Notes: generated by a model not told the origin, from the sequence alone. Counted from the first letter of the stretch, positions 42,689 to 51,586 are shown. The stretch: DNA of 64,000 bases from an uncultured Bacillaceae bacterium (GCA_937995745.1 CALKIU010000115.1:85704-149703), one strand, 5' to 3'. Program-made: numbers and translations.

Positions 42689-44731
42689 ATGTCGTTAGCA
42701 AAAGATTTGCCGGTATTGGCGGGAATCATTCTGATAGTGGCAATGCTTGTCATCCCCTTCCCGTCCTGGTTGTTAAGCATCCTTATTATAATTAATATTT
42801 CTTTGGCCCTGCTCGTTTTATTGACGTCGTTCAATATTAAAGAAGCCCTGCAATTTTCTGTTTTCCCTTCTTTATTGTTGATATTGACTCTTTTTCGTCT
42901 CGGGCTGAATATATCGACAACGAGAGCCATTCTTTCCCGCGGAGAAGCGGGGGAAGTGATTGAAACGTTTGGATCATTTGTCGTCGCCGGAAACATTCTT
43001 GTCGGAATGGTCGTGTTCCTGATTTTGGTAGTGATTCAGTTTATCGTGATTACGAAAGGAGCCGAACGCGTTTCGGAAGTTGCCGCACGTTTTACCCTGG
43101 ATGCCATGCCGGGAAAACAAATGAGCATCGATGCCGATTTGAACGCCGGAATGATTAGCGAAAAAGAAGCGCAGGAACGAAGAGAAAAAGTGAGAAGAGA
43201 GTCCGATTTCTACGGGGCCATGGACGGGGCGAGCAAGTTCGTCAAAGGAGACGCAATAGCCGGAATCATCATTGTCATCATCAATCTTATTTTTGGTTTA
43301 ATTGTCGGTGTTGTTCAACAGGGGATGACGTTTGGCGAAGCAGTCGACCGCTATTCCATGCTCACTGTAGGTGACGGGCTTGTCACGCAAATACCGGCAT
43401 TGCTCATTTCCACGGCGACGGGAATTGTCGTTACCCGCGCCGCTTCGGAAGGCAATCTCAGTCAAGACATTCTCAGCCAGCTGTTTGCCTATCCGAAAAT
43501 GCTTTATGTGACGGCGGGAGCGATCGTCGTGTTCGGCCTGCTGACTCCAATCAGCAATTTGTTGACGATGTCCATTGCCGCCCTTCTTTGTTTAGGTGCG
43601 TACAAAATGTCACAGACCGCCGGGGACGCCCCGGCAGATCCAGATAAAGCGGAAGAAGAGGAAATATCTGATGATCATTTGAAAAGTCCTGAAAGTGTGA
43701 TGAGCCTATTAGATGTCGATCCGATCGAATTTGAATTTGGCTACGGTTTGATCCCGCTGGCAGATTCGAATCAAGGCGGGGACTTGCTTGACCGCATCGT
43801 GATGATAAGAAGGCAATTGGCCATCGAGCTGGGGATGGTCATTCCCGTCGTTAGGATTAGGGATAACATCCAGTTGCAGCCAAATGAATACCGTTTGAAA
43901 ATTAAGGGCCATGAAGTGGCGAAAGGGGAACTTTTGCTTGACCATTATTTGGCCATGAGTCCGGGGATGGAAGATGATGCTATAGAAGGGATTGACACGG
44001 TGGAACCGGCATTCGGTCTTCCGGCCAAGTGGGTAACCGAAGAAGTGAAAGAACAGGCGGAAATGCTGGGATACACCGTTGTCGACCCGCCTTCGGTCGT
44101 CTCCACACATATTACGGAAGTGTTAAAAAAACATGCCTATGAACTGTTGGGCAGGCAAGAAACAAAGCAGCTTATTGATCATCTCAAAGAAACATATCCG
44201 ATACTTGTTGAAGAGGTTACCCCCAATCCTCTGTCAATCGGCGATGTGCAAAAAGTGCTTGCAAAACTGTTACGAGAGAATGTTTCCATCCGCAATCTGC
44301 CGTTAATATTTGAGACCCTGGCCGATTACGGGAAAGTCGTTTCCGACCCCGAAATACTGGCGGAATATGTGCGGCAAGCTTTGTCCAGACAAATTACAAG
44401 CCAATATGTCGTTGAAGGGCAAACGTTAAAAGTGATTACTGTTTCCGGCAAAGTTGAAAAAATCATTGCGGAAGGCATTCAGCAAACGGAATACGGAAGC
44501 TATTTATCGCTCGAACCGTCCGTTTCCCATGCCATTCTACAGGCCATCCAAGAACAATTTGAAAAGCTTTCTCTTATGGAACAGGCGCCCGTTATATTAT
44601 GCTCGCCCGCCATCCGGATGTACTTGCGGCAACTGACGGAAAGGTATTTTCCGCAGATTCCCGTCCTTTCTTATAACGAATTGGAAGCAGATGTGGAAGT
44701 TCAAAGTGTTGGGGTGGTGGATATCGAATGA
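42689..44731 (+). CDS. flhA: Flagellar export protein FlhA
   Basis: The large export gate protein. The 680-residue product has eight hydrophobic helices in the first 330 residues with the FHIPEP-type motif (SVFPSLLLILTLFRLGLN) and a cytoplasmic domain that binds chaperone-substrate complexes. The ATG follows AGTAGGAGG. It overlaps flhF by 4 bases. Confidence 0.97.
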   Translation: MSLAKDLPVLAGIILIVAMLVIPFPSWLLSILIIINISLALLVLLTSFNIKEALQFSVFPSLLLILTLFRLGLNISTTRAILSRGEAGEVIETFGSFVVAGNILVGMVVFLILVVIQFIVITKGAERVSEVAARFTLDAMPGKQMSIDADLNAGMISEKEAQERREKVRRESDFYGAMDGASKFVKGDAIAGIIIVIINLIFGLIVGVVQQGMTFGEAVDRYSMLTVGDGLVTQIPALLISTATGIVVTRAASEGNLSQDILSQLFAYPKMLYVTAGAIVVFGLLTPISNLLTMSIAALLCLGAYKMSQTAGDAPADPDKAEEEEISDDHLKSPESVMSLLDVDPIEFEFGYGLIPLADSNQGGDLLDRIVMIRRQLAIELGMVIPVVRIRDNIQLQPNEYRLKIKGHEVAKGELLLDHYLAMSPGMEDDAIEGIDTVEPAFGLPAKWVTEEVKEQAEMLGYTVVDPPSVVSTHITEVLKKHAYELLGRQETKQLIDHLKETYPILVEEVTPNPLSIGDVQKVLAKLLRENVSIRNLPLIFETLADYGKVVSDPEILAEYVRQALSRQITSQYVVEGQTLKVITVSGKVEKIIAEGIQQTEYGSYLSLEPSVSHAILQAIQEQFEKLSLMEQAPVILCSPAIRMYLRQLTERYFPQIPVLSYNELEADVEVQSVGVVDIE

Positions 44732-45951
44732 AAATAAAAAAATATGTTGCTTCCTCCATGCCGGAAGCGATTAAACAAATACGTGCCGAACTTGGTTCGG
44801 AAGCCGTTATTTTGAATTCGAAAGTTGTCCATCATGGCGGCTTTTTGGGATTTTTCCGAAAAAAAAACATCGAAGTCATAGCGGCCGTTGACCATGTTCC
44901 AAAATCCGGATTTCACGAAAAAGAAAAACGGGTGTCTGTTTCTCCCCCGCCTCCAGCCGGCAACATTCTTAAAGAAGAACATTCGCATGCAGAGAAGGCG
45001 GGAACAGCGCCCGCTATATCAGTTGAGAAAAGAACACATCCGGAAAGCAGAACGGATGGTGAAAAAGAGGTTGCATCTGCAGAACTAATGTCGGAAATTC
45101 ACGATTTGAAACACCTTTTACAAAGCATATCGTTTGTTACGAGCGGTAACGTGAAATACCCGCAACACATTGCAAAAATCAATGATTTGCTCATCAGGCA
45201 GGAAATAGACGGGGCAATAAGAGACGAAATCATTCAAGAACTTCTTGTTGAATGGTATCGCCAAGGGGCTTCCGCATCGTATGAACAAGTGCTTTCGTGG
45301 TGCAAAGATATTTTAACAAAAAGGATTGCCGGTTGCCGTTATGGCGGAATAAACTTCTCCAAGAAATTTGTCAGTGTGATCGGTCCGACCGGAGTTGGAA
45401 AGACGACGACACTGGCAAAAATCGCCGCTGAATGTACGTTGAAATACCGCAAAAAAGCCGGTTTTATCACGACGGATACGTACCGGATTGCGGCGATCGA
45501 TCAACTTAAAACTTATGCCAAAATATTAACGGTTCCTCTAGAGGTCTGTTATGACTTGGATGATTTCCGCCGCGCCTGCCGGAATTTTTCCGATTTGGAC
45601 ATCATTTTTATTGATACGGCGGGAAGAAATTACCGGAACGCTTACTATATTAAAGAATTGGAAAATGTTATCGATTTTAATGAAGCGCTGGACACTTACC
45701 TTGTACTGTCCTTGACAAGCAAACAAAGGGATATGGAAGAAGTCTATTCCCGGTTTGCCGGGATTCCGGTTAAACAATTCATTTTTACAAAAATGGATGA
45801 AACGTCGAATATTGGTCCGATGTACAACATGATTGCCAAGTATCAGAAAGGCGTGGCCTATATCACGAACGGGCAGAGTGTTCCGGATGACATTATGACT
45901 GCTTCGGCAGAAGGGATTGTAAAATCAATTCTCGAGGTTGAGCGGCAATGA
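44728..45951 (+). CDS. flhF: SRP-type GTPase FlhF
   Basis: A third SRP-family GTPase that sets flagellar position. The 407-residue protein has an N-terminal basic B domain and a variable linker (about 60-130), an N domain and the G domain with the P-loop GPTGVGKT at residue 219, DTAGR and TKMDE. Its partner FlhG, whose N-terminal DQAxxLR motif stimulates FlhF, is encoded next with a 4-base overlap. Confidence 0.96.
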   Translation: MKIKKYVASSMPEAIKQIRAELGSEAVILNSKVVHHGGFLGFFRKKNIEVIAAVDHVPKSGFHEKEKRVSVSPPPPAGNILKEEHSHAEKAGTAPAISVEKRTHPESRTDGEKEVASAELMSEIHDLKHLLQSISFVTSGNVKYPQHIAKINDLLIRQEIDGAIRDEIIQELLVEWYRQGASASYEQVLSWCKDILTKRIAGCRYGGINFSKKFVSVIGPTGVGKTTTLAKIAAECTLKYRKKAGFITTDTYRIAAIDQLKTYAKILTVPLEVCYDLDDFRRACRNFSDLDIIFIDTAGRNYRNAYYIKELENVIDFNEALDTYLVLSLTSKQRDMEEVYSRFAGIPVKQFIFTKMDETSNIGPMYNMIAKYQKGVAYITNGQSVPDDIMTASAEGIVKSILEVERQ

Positions 45952-46811
45952 AAGATCAAGCTGCAAGATTAAGAGAAGTAATGGAAAAAACAAACCGCCG
46001 GCGTTTTAGAACCTTTGCTGTTGTCAGCGGCAAAGGGGGAGTGGGAAAATCCAATTTTGCTTTGAATTTTGCCCTTTCTTTGACAGAGATCGGGCACAAA
46101 GTATTGTTATTCGATATGGATATCGGCATGGGAAACGTCGACATTTTAATGGGAAAAACCGCCGAAAAAACAATTGTCGATTATTTTGAAGGCAAAATGC
46201 CCTTAAAAGACATTGTTACGGAAGGTCCGGGCAATCTTTCATATATAGCCGGAGGAACGGGCCTTGCCCGTTTAATAAAACTTGATGCCGCTTTATTGGA
46301 TCAATTTTTGCAGGATATGACCGCCTTTTTTGAAACATACGAGTATGTCATTTTTGACATGGGTGCGGGAATAGATGAAGAGAGCTTGTATTTTATTCTA
46401 GCCGTGGATGAAATCGTCTTGATCACGACACCGGAACCGACTTCCATTGCCGATGCCTATTCGATTATGAAGCACATCCATTTGCAAAACGCGAGTCTTC
46501 CTTTTTTGATTGTGGTTAACAGGGTGAGGAGGAAACATGACGGTATTAAAACATTTCAAAAACTGCGCATGACTGCAAGAAAGTTTTTGAACAGGGATGT
46601 GATTGCCCTCGGGGCCATCCCCGAAGACAAGGCTGTTCAACAGGCTGTCTTATCACAAGTTCCGTTTATATTTGAAAAAAAGTCGCCGGCATCCAGGGCG
46701 ATCAAAAAAATGGCTTTCCGCTATGAGCAGAAATTGATCAAGGACACGCCCGGTGCCGCCGGTTTAACATCTTTTGCGGACAGGCTGAAACGATTTCTTT
46801 TTGCCAGATGA
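45948..46811 (+). CDS. flhG: MinD-like ATPase FlhG (YlxH)
   Basis: A MinD-family ATPase controlling flagellar number and C-ring assembly. It opens with the FlhF-activating motif DQAARLR, has the deviant Walker A GKGGVGKS at residues 28-35, and FDMDIGMGNVD. Its 287 residues fit the family. In B. subtilis cheB-cheA-cheW-cheC come next; here cheD follows after about 150 bases. Confidence 0.96.
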   Translation: MKDQAARLREVMEKTNRRRFRTFAVVSGKGGVGKSNFALNFALSLTEIGHKVLLFDMDIGMGNVDILMGKTAEKTIVDYFEGKMPLKDIVTEGPGNLSYIAGGTGLARLIKLDAALLDQFLQDMTAFFETYEYVIFDMGAGIDEESLYFILAVDEIVLITTPEPTSIADAYSIMKHIHLQNASLPFLIVVNRVRRKHDGIKTFQKLRMTARKFLNRDVIALGAIPEDKAVQQAVLSQVPFIFEKKSPASRAIKKMAFRYEQKLIKDTPGAAGLTSFADRLKRFLFAR

Positions 46812-46965
46812 GACTATGGCGGTGCATTTTTGATTTTGGGAGAAGGCCGGTTTTATAAAGGTAATGAAAGCAGCTGCGTCGAGACAAACTAATCTGAATT
46901 GCTTGTCCTGGCACGAAAGAACTTCCAACTTTTCAGAATCACCTAGAAACAATGGGGTCGCTGTT

Positions 46966-47472
46966 ATGACTGAATCTGATAACAAACGAAGAATTATACA
47001 TGTCGGAATAGCAGAAATGGCAATAGTACGTGCCCCGGAAATTGTAAAGACGACCGGACTCGGCTCATGCGTTGCCGTCATATTGTTTGACCGCAACTGC
47101 GGATTGGCCGGATTGGCGCATATTATGCTTCCCGATTCAAAAATGGCAAGATCGGGAAGAGTCAATAGCGCCAAATATGCTGACACGGCAATAAAAGAAC
47201 TGATTGCGCAGCTGACGAGCAAGGGGGCGCGAATGCAACATTTTCAAGCAAAAATTGCCGGAGGAGCGCAAATGTTTAAACTGCCGGAACAAGAAAATTT
47301 GTTAAAAATCGGACAAAAAAATATCGATGCGGTGAGAAACCATTTATCGCTTTTTAACATACCGATTGTTGCTGAAGATGTAGGCGGGAAAAGCAGCAGA
47401 AGTGTGGAGTTTGATACACAATCGATGGTCCTCACGGTCAAAACGGTTCAAAAAGGGATCAAAAAATTGTAG
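46966..47472 (+). CDS. cheD: Chemoreceptor glutamine deamidase CheD
   Basis: CheD deamidates chemoreceptors and, in B. subtilis, works with CheC and CheA. The 168-residue protein keeps the catalytic triad spacing of the family: Thr29, Cys35 (GLGSC) and His52 (AGLAHIM). ATG 46966 fits the family length; 34 codons upstream in frame (from 46864) are unlike CheD and may be deletion scar sequence. GGGGTC is a moderate Shine-Dalgarno sequence. It is the only receptor-side chemotaxis gene in the window. Confidence 0.93.
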   Translation: MTESDNKRRIIHVGIAEMAIVRAPEIVKTTGLGSCVAVILFDRNCGLAGLAHIMLPDSKMARSGRVNSAKYADTAIKELIAQLTSKGARMQHFQAKIAGGAQMFKLPEQENLLKIGQKNIDAVRNHLSLFNIPIVAEDVGGKSSRSVEFDTQSMVLTVKTVQKGIKKL

Positions 47473-47602
47473 AAAAATTTGTTGATATGGTTCATCAGCG
47501 GTTCATTTTCGGATTCTTAGTTGTGAAGCTAAAAGATTGACTGAAAATTTGCGTTCTGCGGAAAGAAATTTTTCGGGCGGGCGCAATAGGAGATTGCTAT
47601 TT

Positions 47603-47611
47603 TGGTATAAT
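47603..47611 (+). promoter_or_regulatory. Extended -10 promoter for sigD
   Basis: TGGTATAAT (47603-47611) is a perfect extended -10 element 35 bases before the sigD ATG. No -35 of any quality precedes it. It would give sigD a sigma-A transcript separate from the long operon. Confidence 0.6.
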
Positions 47612-47645
47612 ATCATTAGAAAATGCTCATTTTGGAGAGGATACA

Positions 47646-48410
47646 ATGTTTGGGACACAAGCGGCCGATGAACAAATATTGTGGGACAGGTGGATTTCAG
47701 CGAGGGACCCGGAAGCCGGCGATTTGCTCGTCAAGAAATATATGCCTCTTGTGAGTTACCATGTGCAAAGAATTTCCGCCGGTCTTCCGAGGAATGTCTC
47801 CAGGGATGATTTATACAGTCTCGGATTAATGGGTTTGCATGATGCTTTGGAAAAGTTTGACCCCTCGAGGGAATTGAAGTTTGACACATATGCTTCCTTC
47901 CGAATCCGCGGGGCTATTTTGGACGGGTTAAGAAAAGAAGATTGGTTGTCGCGAAACACCAGGGAAAAAGCGAAAAGAATAGAAGCCGCTTTTGAAAAGT
48001 TGGAGCAAAAATTGTTGCGGACGGTAACCGCCAAAGAGGTTGCCGATGAACTGGGAATTTCGGAAGAGGAAGTCAATCTCATCAGAAATGAGCATTTCTT
48101 TTCGTCAGTTCTTTCTATCAATGAAAAGCCCCGGGAGCAGGATGAAAACGATTGTCCCGCTTACAATATAAAAGACACGAAAGCTGATTTGCCTGAAGAA
48201 AAAGTGATCAAAGATGAGCTGATTGACGAACTGTCGCAGTTGATAAGCCAATTATCCGAGAAAGAGCAGCTCGTGTTGAGCCTGTTTTACAAAGAAGAAT
48301 TAACTTTCACAGAAATTGGAAAAATTTTAAATTTGTCTACATCCAGAATTTCTCAAATCCATTCGAAATGTCTGGCAAAACTCCGGCAAAGTTTGCAGAA
48401 ATTGTTGTAA
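47646..48410 (+). CDS. sigD: RNA polymerase sigma-D factor (motility)
   Basis: A FliA/SigD-type sigma factor for flagellin, stator, autolysin and chemoreceptor genes. The 254-residue protein has region 2 (DDLYSLGLMGLHDALEKFDP, FDTYASFRIRGAILDGLR), region 3 and region 4 with its helix-turn-helix (LTFTEIGKILNLSTSRISQI). The ATG follows TTGGAGAGGA. It is 173 bases from cheD, longer than most gaps here, and has its own promoter candidate. Confidence 0.97.
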   Translation: MFGTQAADEQILWDRWISARDPEAGDLLVKKYMPLVSYHVQRISAGLPRNVSRDDLYSLGLMGLHDALEKFDPSRELKFDTYASFRIRGAILDGLRKEDWLSRNTREKAKRIEAAFEKLEQKLLRTVTAKEVADELGISEEEVNLIRNEHFFSSVLSINEKPREQDENDCPAYNIKDTKADLPEEKVIKDELIDELSQLISQLSEKEQLVLSLFYKEELTFTEIGKILNLSTSRISQIHSKCLAKLRQSLQKLL

Positions 48411-48499
48411 ATCAGGCGAAAGATTATTTGCCCCTCACAATTTATTTATAGGAGACTTCCGATTTTACAATTTCCTAATTTAAAAGGAAGTGACATGAT

Positions 48500-48823
48500 A
48501 TGTCGATGAAATCTGTGGAAATACAAATTGCACTTCCTAGAACGCACGATGCGGGAAAATTGCAGGAACAATTACAGCAACGGGGACAATTGCAACATGA
48601 TTTGGCGGTCCGGGATATGAAAAAGGAAGAGCAAGTTATGAAAAGCAGTGTCACTCGCCACAAACAAAAAGATGTGGCCCGTTTTCACCATCATAAGGTT
48701 GACAGTGAAAACAGGGAAGGAAACAGGAAGCGGGATAAACGGGGAAAGAGCAAAACGAAGGCAAATAAGGGTAAACGTTTAAACCATCCTTATAAAGGAA
48801 ACATGGTGGATATTAGAGGTTAA
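48500..48823 (+). CDS. Conserved small basic protein, function unknown
   Basis: A 107-residue protein that I recognise only as a Bacillaceae-type hypothetical at this locus; B. subtilis has no gene here. The first 35 residues (SVEIQIALPRTHDAGKLQEQLQQ) look ordered and may be the conserved part; the C-terminal half is very basic (HHHK, then Lys/Arg/Gly-rich). No signal peptide or membrane helix. A strong AAAAGGAAGTGA site supports translation, and it ends 9 bases before swrB. Confidence 0.75.
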   Translation: MSMKSVEIQIALPRTHDAGKLQEQLQQRGQLQHDLAVRDMKKEEQVMKSSVTRHKQKDVARFHHHKVDSENREGNRKRDKRGKSKTKANKGKRLNHPYKGNMVDIRG

Positions 48824-48832
48824 CGGGCTTCC

Positions 48833-49468
48833 ATGACAACATTTTTGTTTTTGATGAGTTTTGCCCTGCACTTTGCAGCCTTATTTGCCATCGTTCTTCT
48901 TTATTTAAGACAAACAAAGCTTATGCGCCTGGAAAAAAGGCAGGACCAGATCATGAGGGAAATGGAAGAGTTCTTTTCCGCTTATTTGCTCGAATTCAAA
49001 GAAGAAAATGCCCGTTTTATAGCAGAGTTGAAAAAGATGGATAAAAAAGAAGAGGAGGCGGAAAAAAAACTCCCGCCTGACCGCTTTCAGAAGGAAAGTC
49101 CAGACGTCCAAAAACCGTACGCGGCAGACGAGAATAAGCCTGAATCTGACGCCCTGAAGACAACCGAGTACGAAATTCCTGCAGTTAATTTTTATCAAGC
49201 CGTGCAAGCTTATAAACAAACCGCGCAGCCCGAAGAAAAGAGAGGGGAAGCATCGCAACCGCTTCTGAAAACTGCGTCTTCGAATGCCCGGGATGATGAA
49301 CAACGGGACGGGCGAAAAGTTTTTTATGCGGACGAAGTTTCCGGGCCGTCATTGCCGGAATACGCTTTTTTCTTGAAAAAACAAGGTCTCTCCTTGGAGG
49401 AAATCGCCAAAAAATTAAACAAAGGAATTACAGAAATCGAACTGCTTTTTAAATTTCGCCAAAACTAG
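48833..49468 (+). CDS. swrB: Swarming motility protein SwrB (YlxL)
   Basis: SwrB activates flagellar export assembly in B. subtilis and lies right after sigD there. This 211-residue protein has the same layout: one N-terminal transmembrane helix (about 5-25), a coiled coil (about 30-75), a long acidic variable linker and a conserved C-terminal helix-turn-helix-like end (FLKKQGLSLEEIAKKLNKG, TEIELLFKF). It is longer than the B. subtilis protein (167), mainly in the linker. Confidence 0.85.
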   Translation: MTTFLFLMSFALHFAALFAIVLLYLRQTKLMRLEKRQDQIMREMEEFFSAYLLEFKEENARFIAELKKMDKKEEEAEKKLPPDRFQKESPDVQKPYAADENKPESDALKTTEYEIPAVNFYQAVQAYKQTAQPEEKRGEASQPLLKTASSNARDDEQRDGRKVFYADEVSGPSLPEYAFFLKKQGLSLEEIAKKLNKGITEIELLFKFRQN

Positions 49469-49481
49469 ATTTAAGATTTAC

Positions 49482-49510
49482 TTGAATGTCGTTTTTACAT
49501 ATGCTATATT
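49482..49510 (+). promoter_or_regulatory. Sigma-A promoter for rpsB
   Basis: TTGAAT (49482-49487), a 17-base spacer and TATATT (49505-49510), preceded by TGC, which makes an extended -10. Confidence 0.8.
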
Positions 49511-49541
49511 TACAGTTGGTGTGAATACACACGTCCGAGGA

Positions 49542-49586
49542 TTTAAACAAAGGTGCTGTTGCCGGCGGGCGACAGTCTTGTTTAAA
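49542..49586 (+). ncRNA. Structured rpsB leader hairpin
   Basis: The outer stem TTTAAACAA (49542-49550) pairs with TTGTTTAAA (49578-49586), 9 perfect pairs. The inner stem CTGTTGCC (49556-49563) pairs with GGCGACAG (49568-49575) with one wobble and a GGCG loop. It lies in the rpsB leader, where S2 autoregulation is known in some bacteria. No T-run follows, so it is not a terminator. Confidence 0.6.
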
Positions 49587-49630
49587 GATGACTTGGGCGG
49601 AGGAATTAAAACCAAACAGGAGGAAGATGT

Positions 49631-50335
49631 ATGTCAGTTATTTCAATGAAACAATTGCTGGAAGCCGGAGTCCATTTCGGACATCAGACACGCCGTTGGA
49701 ATCCCAAAATGAAGAAATATATCTTCACAGAAAGAAACGGGATTTATATCATTGACCTTCAAAAAACAGTGAAGAAGGTTGAAGAGGCGTACAACTATGT
49801 GAAAGAGCTTGTTGCAAACGGCGGTACAATTCTTTTTGTCGGAACGAAAAAACAAGCTCAAGAATCGGTGAAAGAAGAAGCGGAACGTTGTGGAATGTTT
49901 TACGTCAACCACCGTTGGCTTGGTGGAACTTTGACCAACTTCCAAACGATTCAAACACGGATTGCCCGTTTGAAGGAAATTGAAAAAATGGCTGAAGACG
50001 GCACATTTGACGTTCTGCCGAAAAAAGAAGTTGCTCAATTGAAGAAGGAACAAGAGCGTCTTGAAAAATTCCTCGGCGGAATCAAAGAAATGAAAGAACT
50101 GCCGGATGCTTTGTTTGTCATTGATCCGCGCAAAGAAAGAATTGCCGTCGCTGAAGCAAGAAAATTAAATATTCCGATCATCGGAATTGTGGATACGAAC
50201 TGTGATCCGGATGAAATTGACGTGATCATTCCGGCCAATGACGATGCAATTCGTGCAGTCAAACTTTTAACGAGCAAAATCGCAGATGCTGTTTTGGAAG
50301 CGAAACAAGGTGGAGAAGAAGCTCCGACTGCTTAA
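49631..50335 (+). CDS. rpsB: 30S ribosomal protein S2
   Basis: A small-subunit protein needed for S1 binding and translation initiation. The 234-residue protein has the signature ISMKQLLEAGVHFGHQTRRW, LFVGTKKQAQESV and DTNCDPDEIDVIIPANDDA. The ATG follows AGGAGGAAG. It has its own promoter and leader and ends in a terminator before tsf. Confidence 0.97.
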   Translation: MSVISMKQLLEAGVHFGHQTRRWNPKMKKYIFTERNGIYIIDLQKTVKKVEEAYNYVKELVANGGTILFVGTKKQAQESVKEEAERCGMFYVNHRWLGGTLTNFQTIQTRIARLKEIEKMAEDGTFDVLPKKEVAQLKKEQERLEKFLGGIKEMKELPDALFVIDPRKERIAVAEARKLNIPIIGIVDTNCDPDEIDVIIPANDDAIRAVKLLTSKIADAVLEAKQGGEEAPTA

Positions 50336-50348
50336 CGGAAGTGAAAAT

Positions 50349-50387
50349 AAAGGTGATTAGGGGTTGTTCCCTTTATCACCTTTTTTT
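50349..50387 (+). terminator. rpsB terminator or attenuator
   Basis: AAAGGTGAT (50349-50357) pairs with ATCACCTTT (50375-50383), enclosing an AGGG/CCCT inner stem, and is followed by a T-run. It may leave partial readthrough into tsf. Confidence 0.85.
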
Positions 50388-50481
50388 AAGACAATCTTTC
50401 CTTGTTTCGGCATCGCCTCCTCCCATTAAAGAAAATATTTGGAAAAAATTTTGCAATAAAGAGAAAAAATGGATATAACTG

Positions 50482-50510
50482 TTTATAGAGGCGGAGAGTA
50501 AAAATATAAT
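50482..50510 (+). promoter_or_regulatory. Promoter for tsf
   Basis: TTTATA (50482-50487), a 17-base spacer and a perfect TATAAT (50505-50510), about 30 bases before the tsf ATG. Confidence 0.65.
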
Positions 50511-50540
50511 ACATAGGTAAATAAGGAGGAATTTTTTATT

Positions 50541-51422
50541 ATGCAAATTACTGCACAAATGGTAAAAGAACTTCGTGAAAAAACCGGGGCCGGAATGATG
50601 GATTGTAAAAAAGCCCTTCAAGAAACGAATGGCGACATGGAAAAAGCGATTGACTACCTTCGTGAAAAAGGAATTGCCAAGGCAAGCAAGAAAGGTGACC
50701 GCATCGCTGCCGAAGGATTGACCGCAATTAAAGTTTCAGGCAACGATGCTTGTATTCTTGAAGTAAACTCAGAAACGGATTTTGTTGCCAAGAACCAGGA
50801 ATTTAAAAATTTGGTTGATGAATTGGCAGAACATTTGCTGGCGAACAAACCGGCTACACTTGAAGAAGCGTTCGGACAAAAAATGAGCAACGGTTCCACT
50901 GTGGAAGAGTTTATCAAAGCCGGAATTGCCAAAATCGGCGAAAAGCTTTCTTTGCGCCGTTTCCGGATTTTAACCAAGACAGACAATGACGCTTTTGGCG
51001 CATACGTCCATATGGGCGGCCGCATCAGTGTTGTTTCCGTGCTTGAGGGAACAACAGATGAAACACTTGCAAAAGATGTTTCCATGCATATTGCCGCTTT
51101 AAATCCGAAATATGTTTCCCGGGACGATGTTCCTCAAGAAGAAGTAGAGCATGAACGTCAAATTTTGAAGCAGCAGGCTTTAAATGAAGGCAAACCGGAA
51201 AAAATCGTTGAAAAAATGGTTGAGGGACGACTCGGCAAGTTTTTTGAAGAAATGTGCGCCAATGAACAAGCTTTCGTCAAAGATCCTGATGTGAAACTAG
51301 GCAAATACGTCGAATCAAAAGGGGCAAAAATCCGTGAATTTGTCCGCTTTGAAGTCGGTGAAGGCTTGGAGAAACGGGAAGAAGATTTTGCCTCTGAAGT
51401 AATGAGTCAAATAAGAAAATAA
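50541..51422 (+). CDS. tsf: Translation elongation factor Ts
   Basis: The GDP/GTP exchange factor for EF-Tu. The 293-residue protein has the UBA-like N-terminal domain (MVKELREKTGAGMMDCKKAL) and the conserved NSETDFVAKN and VHMGGRISVVSVLEG segments. The ATG follows AAGGAGGAAT. It has its own promoter and terminator. Confidence 0.97.
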   Translation: MQITAQMVKELREKTGAGMMDCKKALQETNGDMEKAIDYLREKGIAKASKKGDRIAAEGLTAIKVSGNDACILEVNSETDFVAKNQEFKNLVDELAEHLLANKPATLEEAFGQKMSNGSTVEEFIKAGIAKIGEKLSLRRFRILTKTDNDAFGAYVHMGGRISVVSVLEGTTDETLAKDVSMHIAALNPKYVSRDDVPQEEVEHERQILKQQALNEGKPEKIVEKMVEGRLGKFFEEMCANEQAFVKDPDVKLGKYVESKGAKIREFVRFEVGEGLEKREEDFASEVMSQIRK

Positions 51423-51462
51423 TATCGGCTCCAAGTGGCTTACATGTGATTGCAAGACAGCG

Positions 51463-51495
51463 GGGAACACTCATTTTTGTGTTCCCTCTATTTCC
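51463..51495 (+). terminator. tsf terminator
   Basis: GGGAACAC (51463-51470) pairs perfectly with GTGTTCCC (51479-51486) around an 8-base loop. The tail TCTATTTCC is an imperfect T-run. Confidence 0.65.
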
Positions 51496-51586
51496 AAATA
51501 TTTTCAATAGAATGTCGGAAACGAGAACTGAATCAGGGGACGTAACGATTTTTTTCTGACATCTGATGATACATATGGAGGTTCTC

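Noticed and set aside
46864..46965. N-terminal extension of cheD
   Set aside because: The 34 extra residues are unlike any CheD, the start has no Shine-Dalgarno sequence, and the ATG at 46966 gives the usual length.
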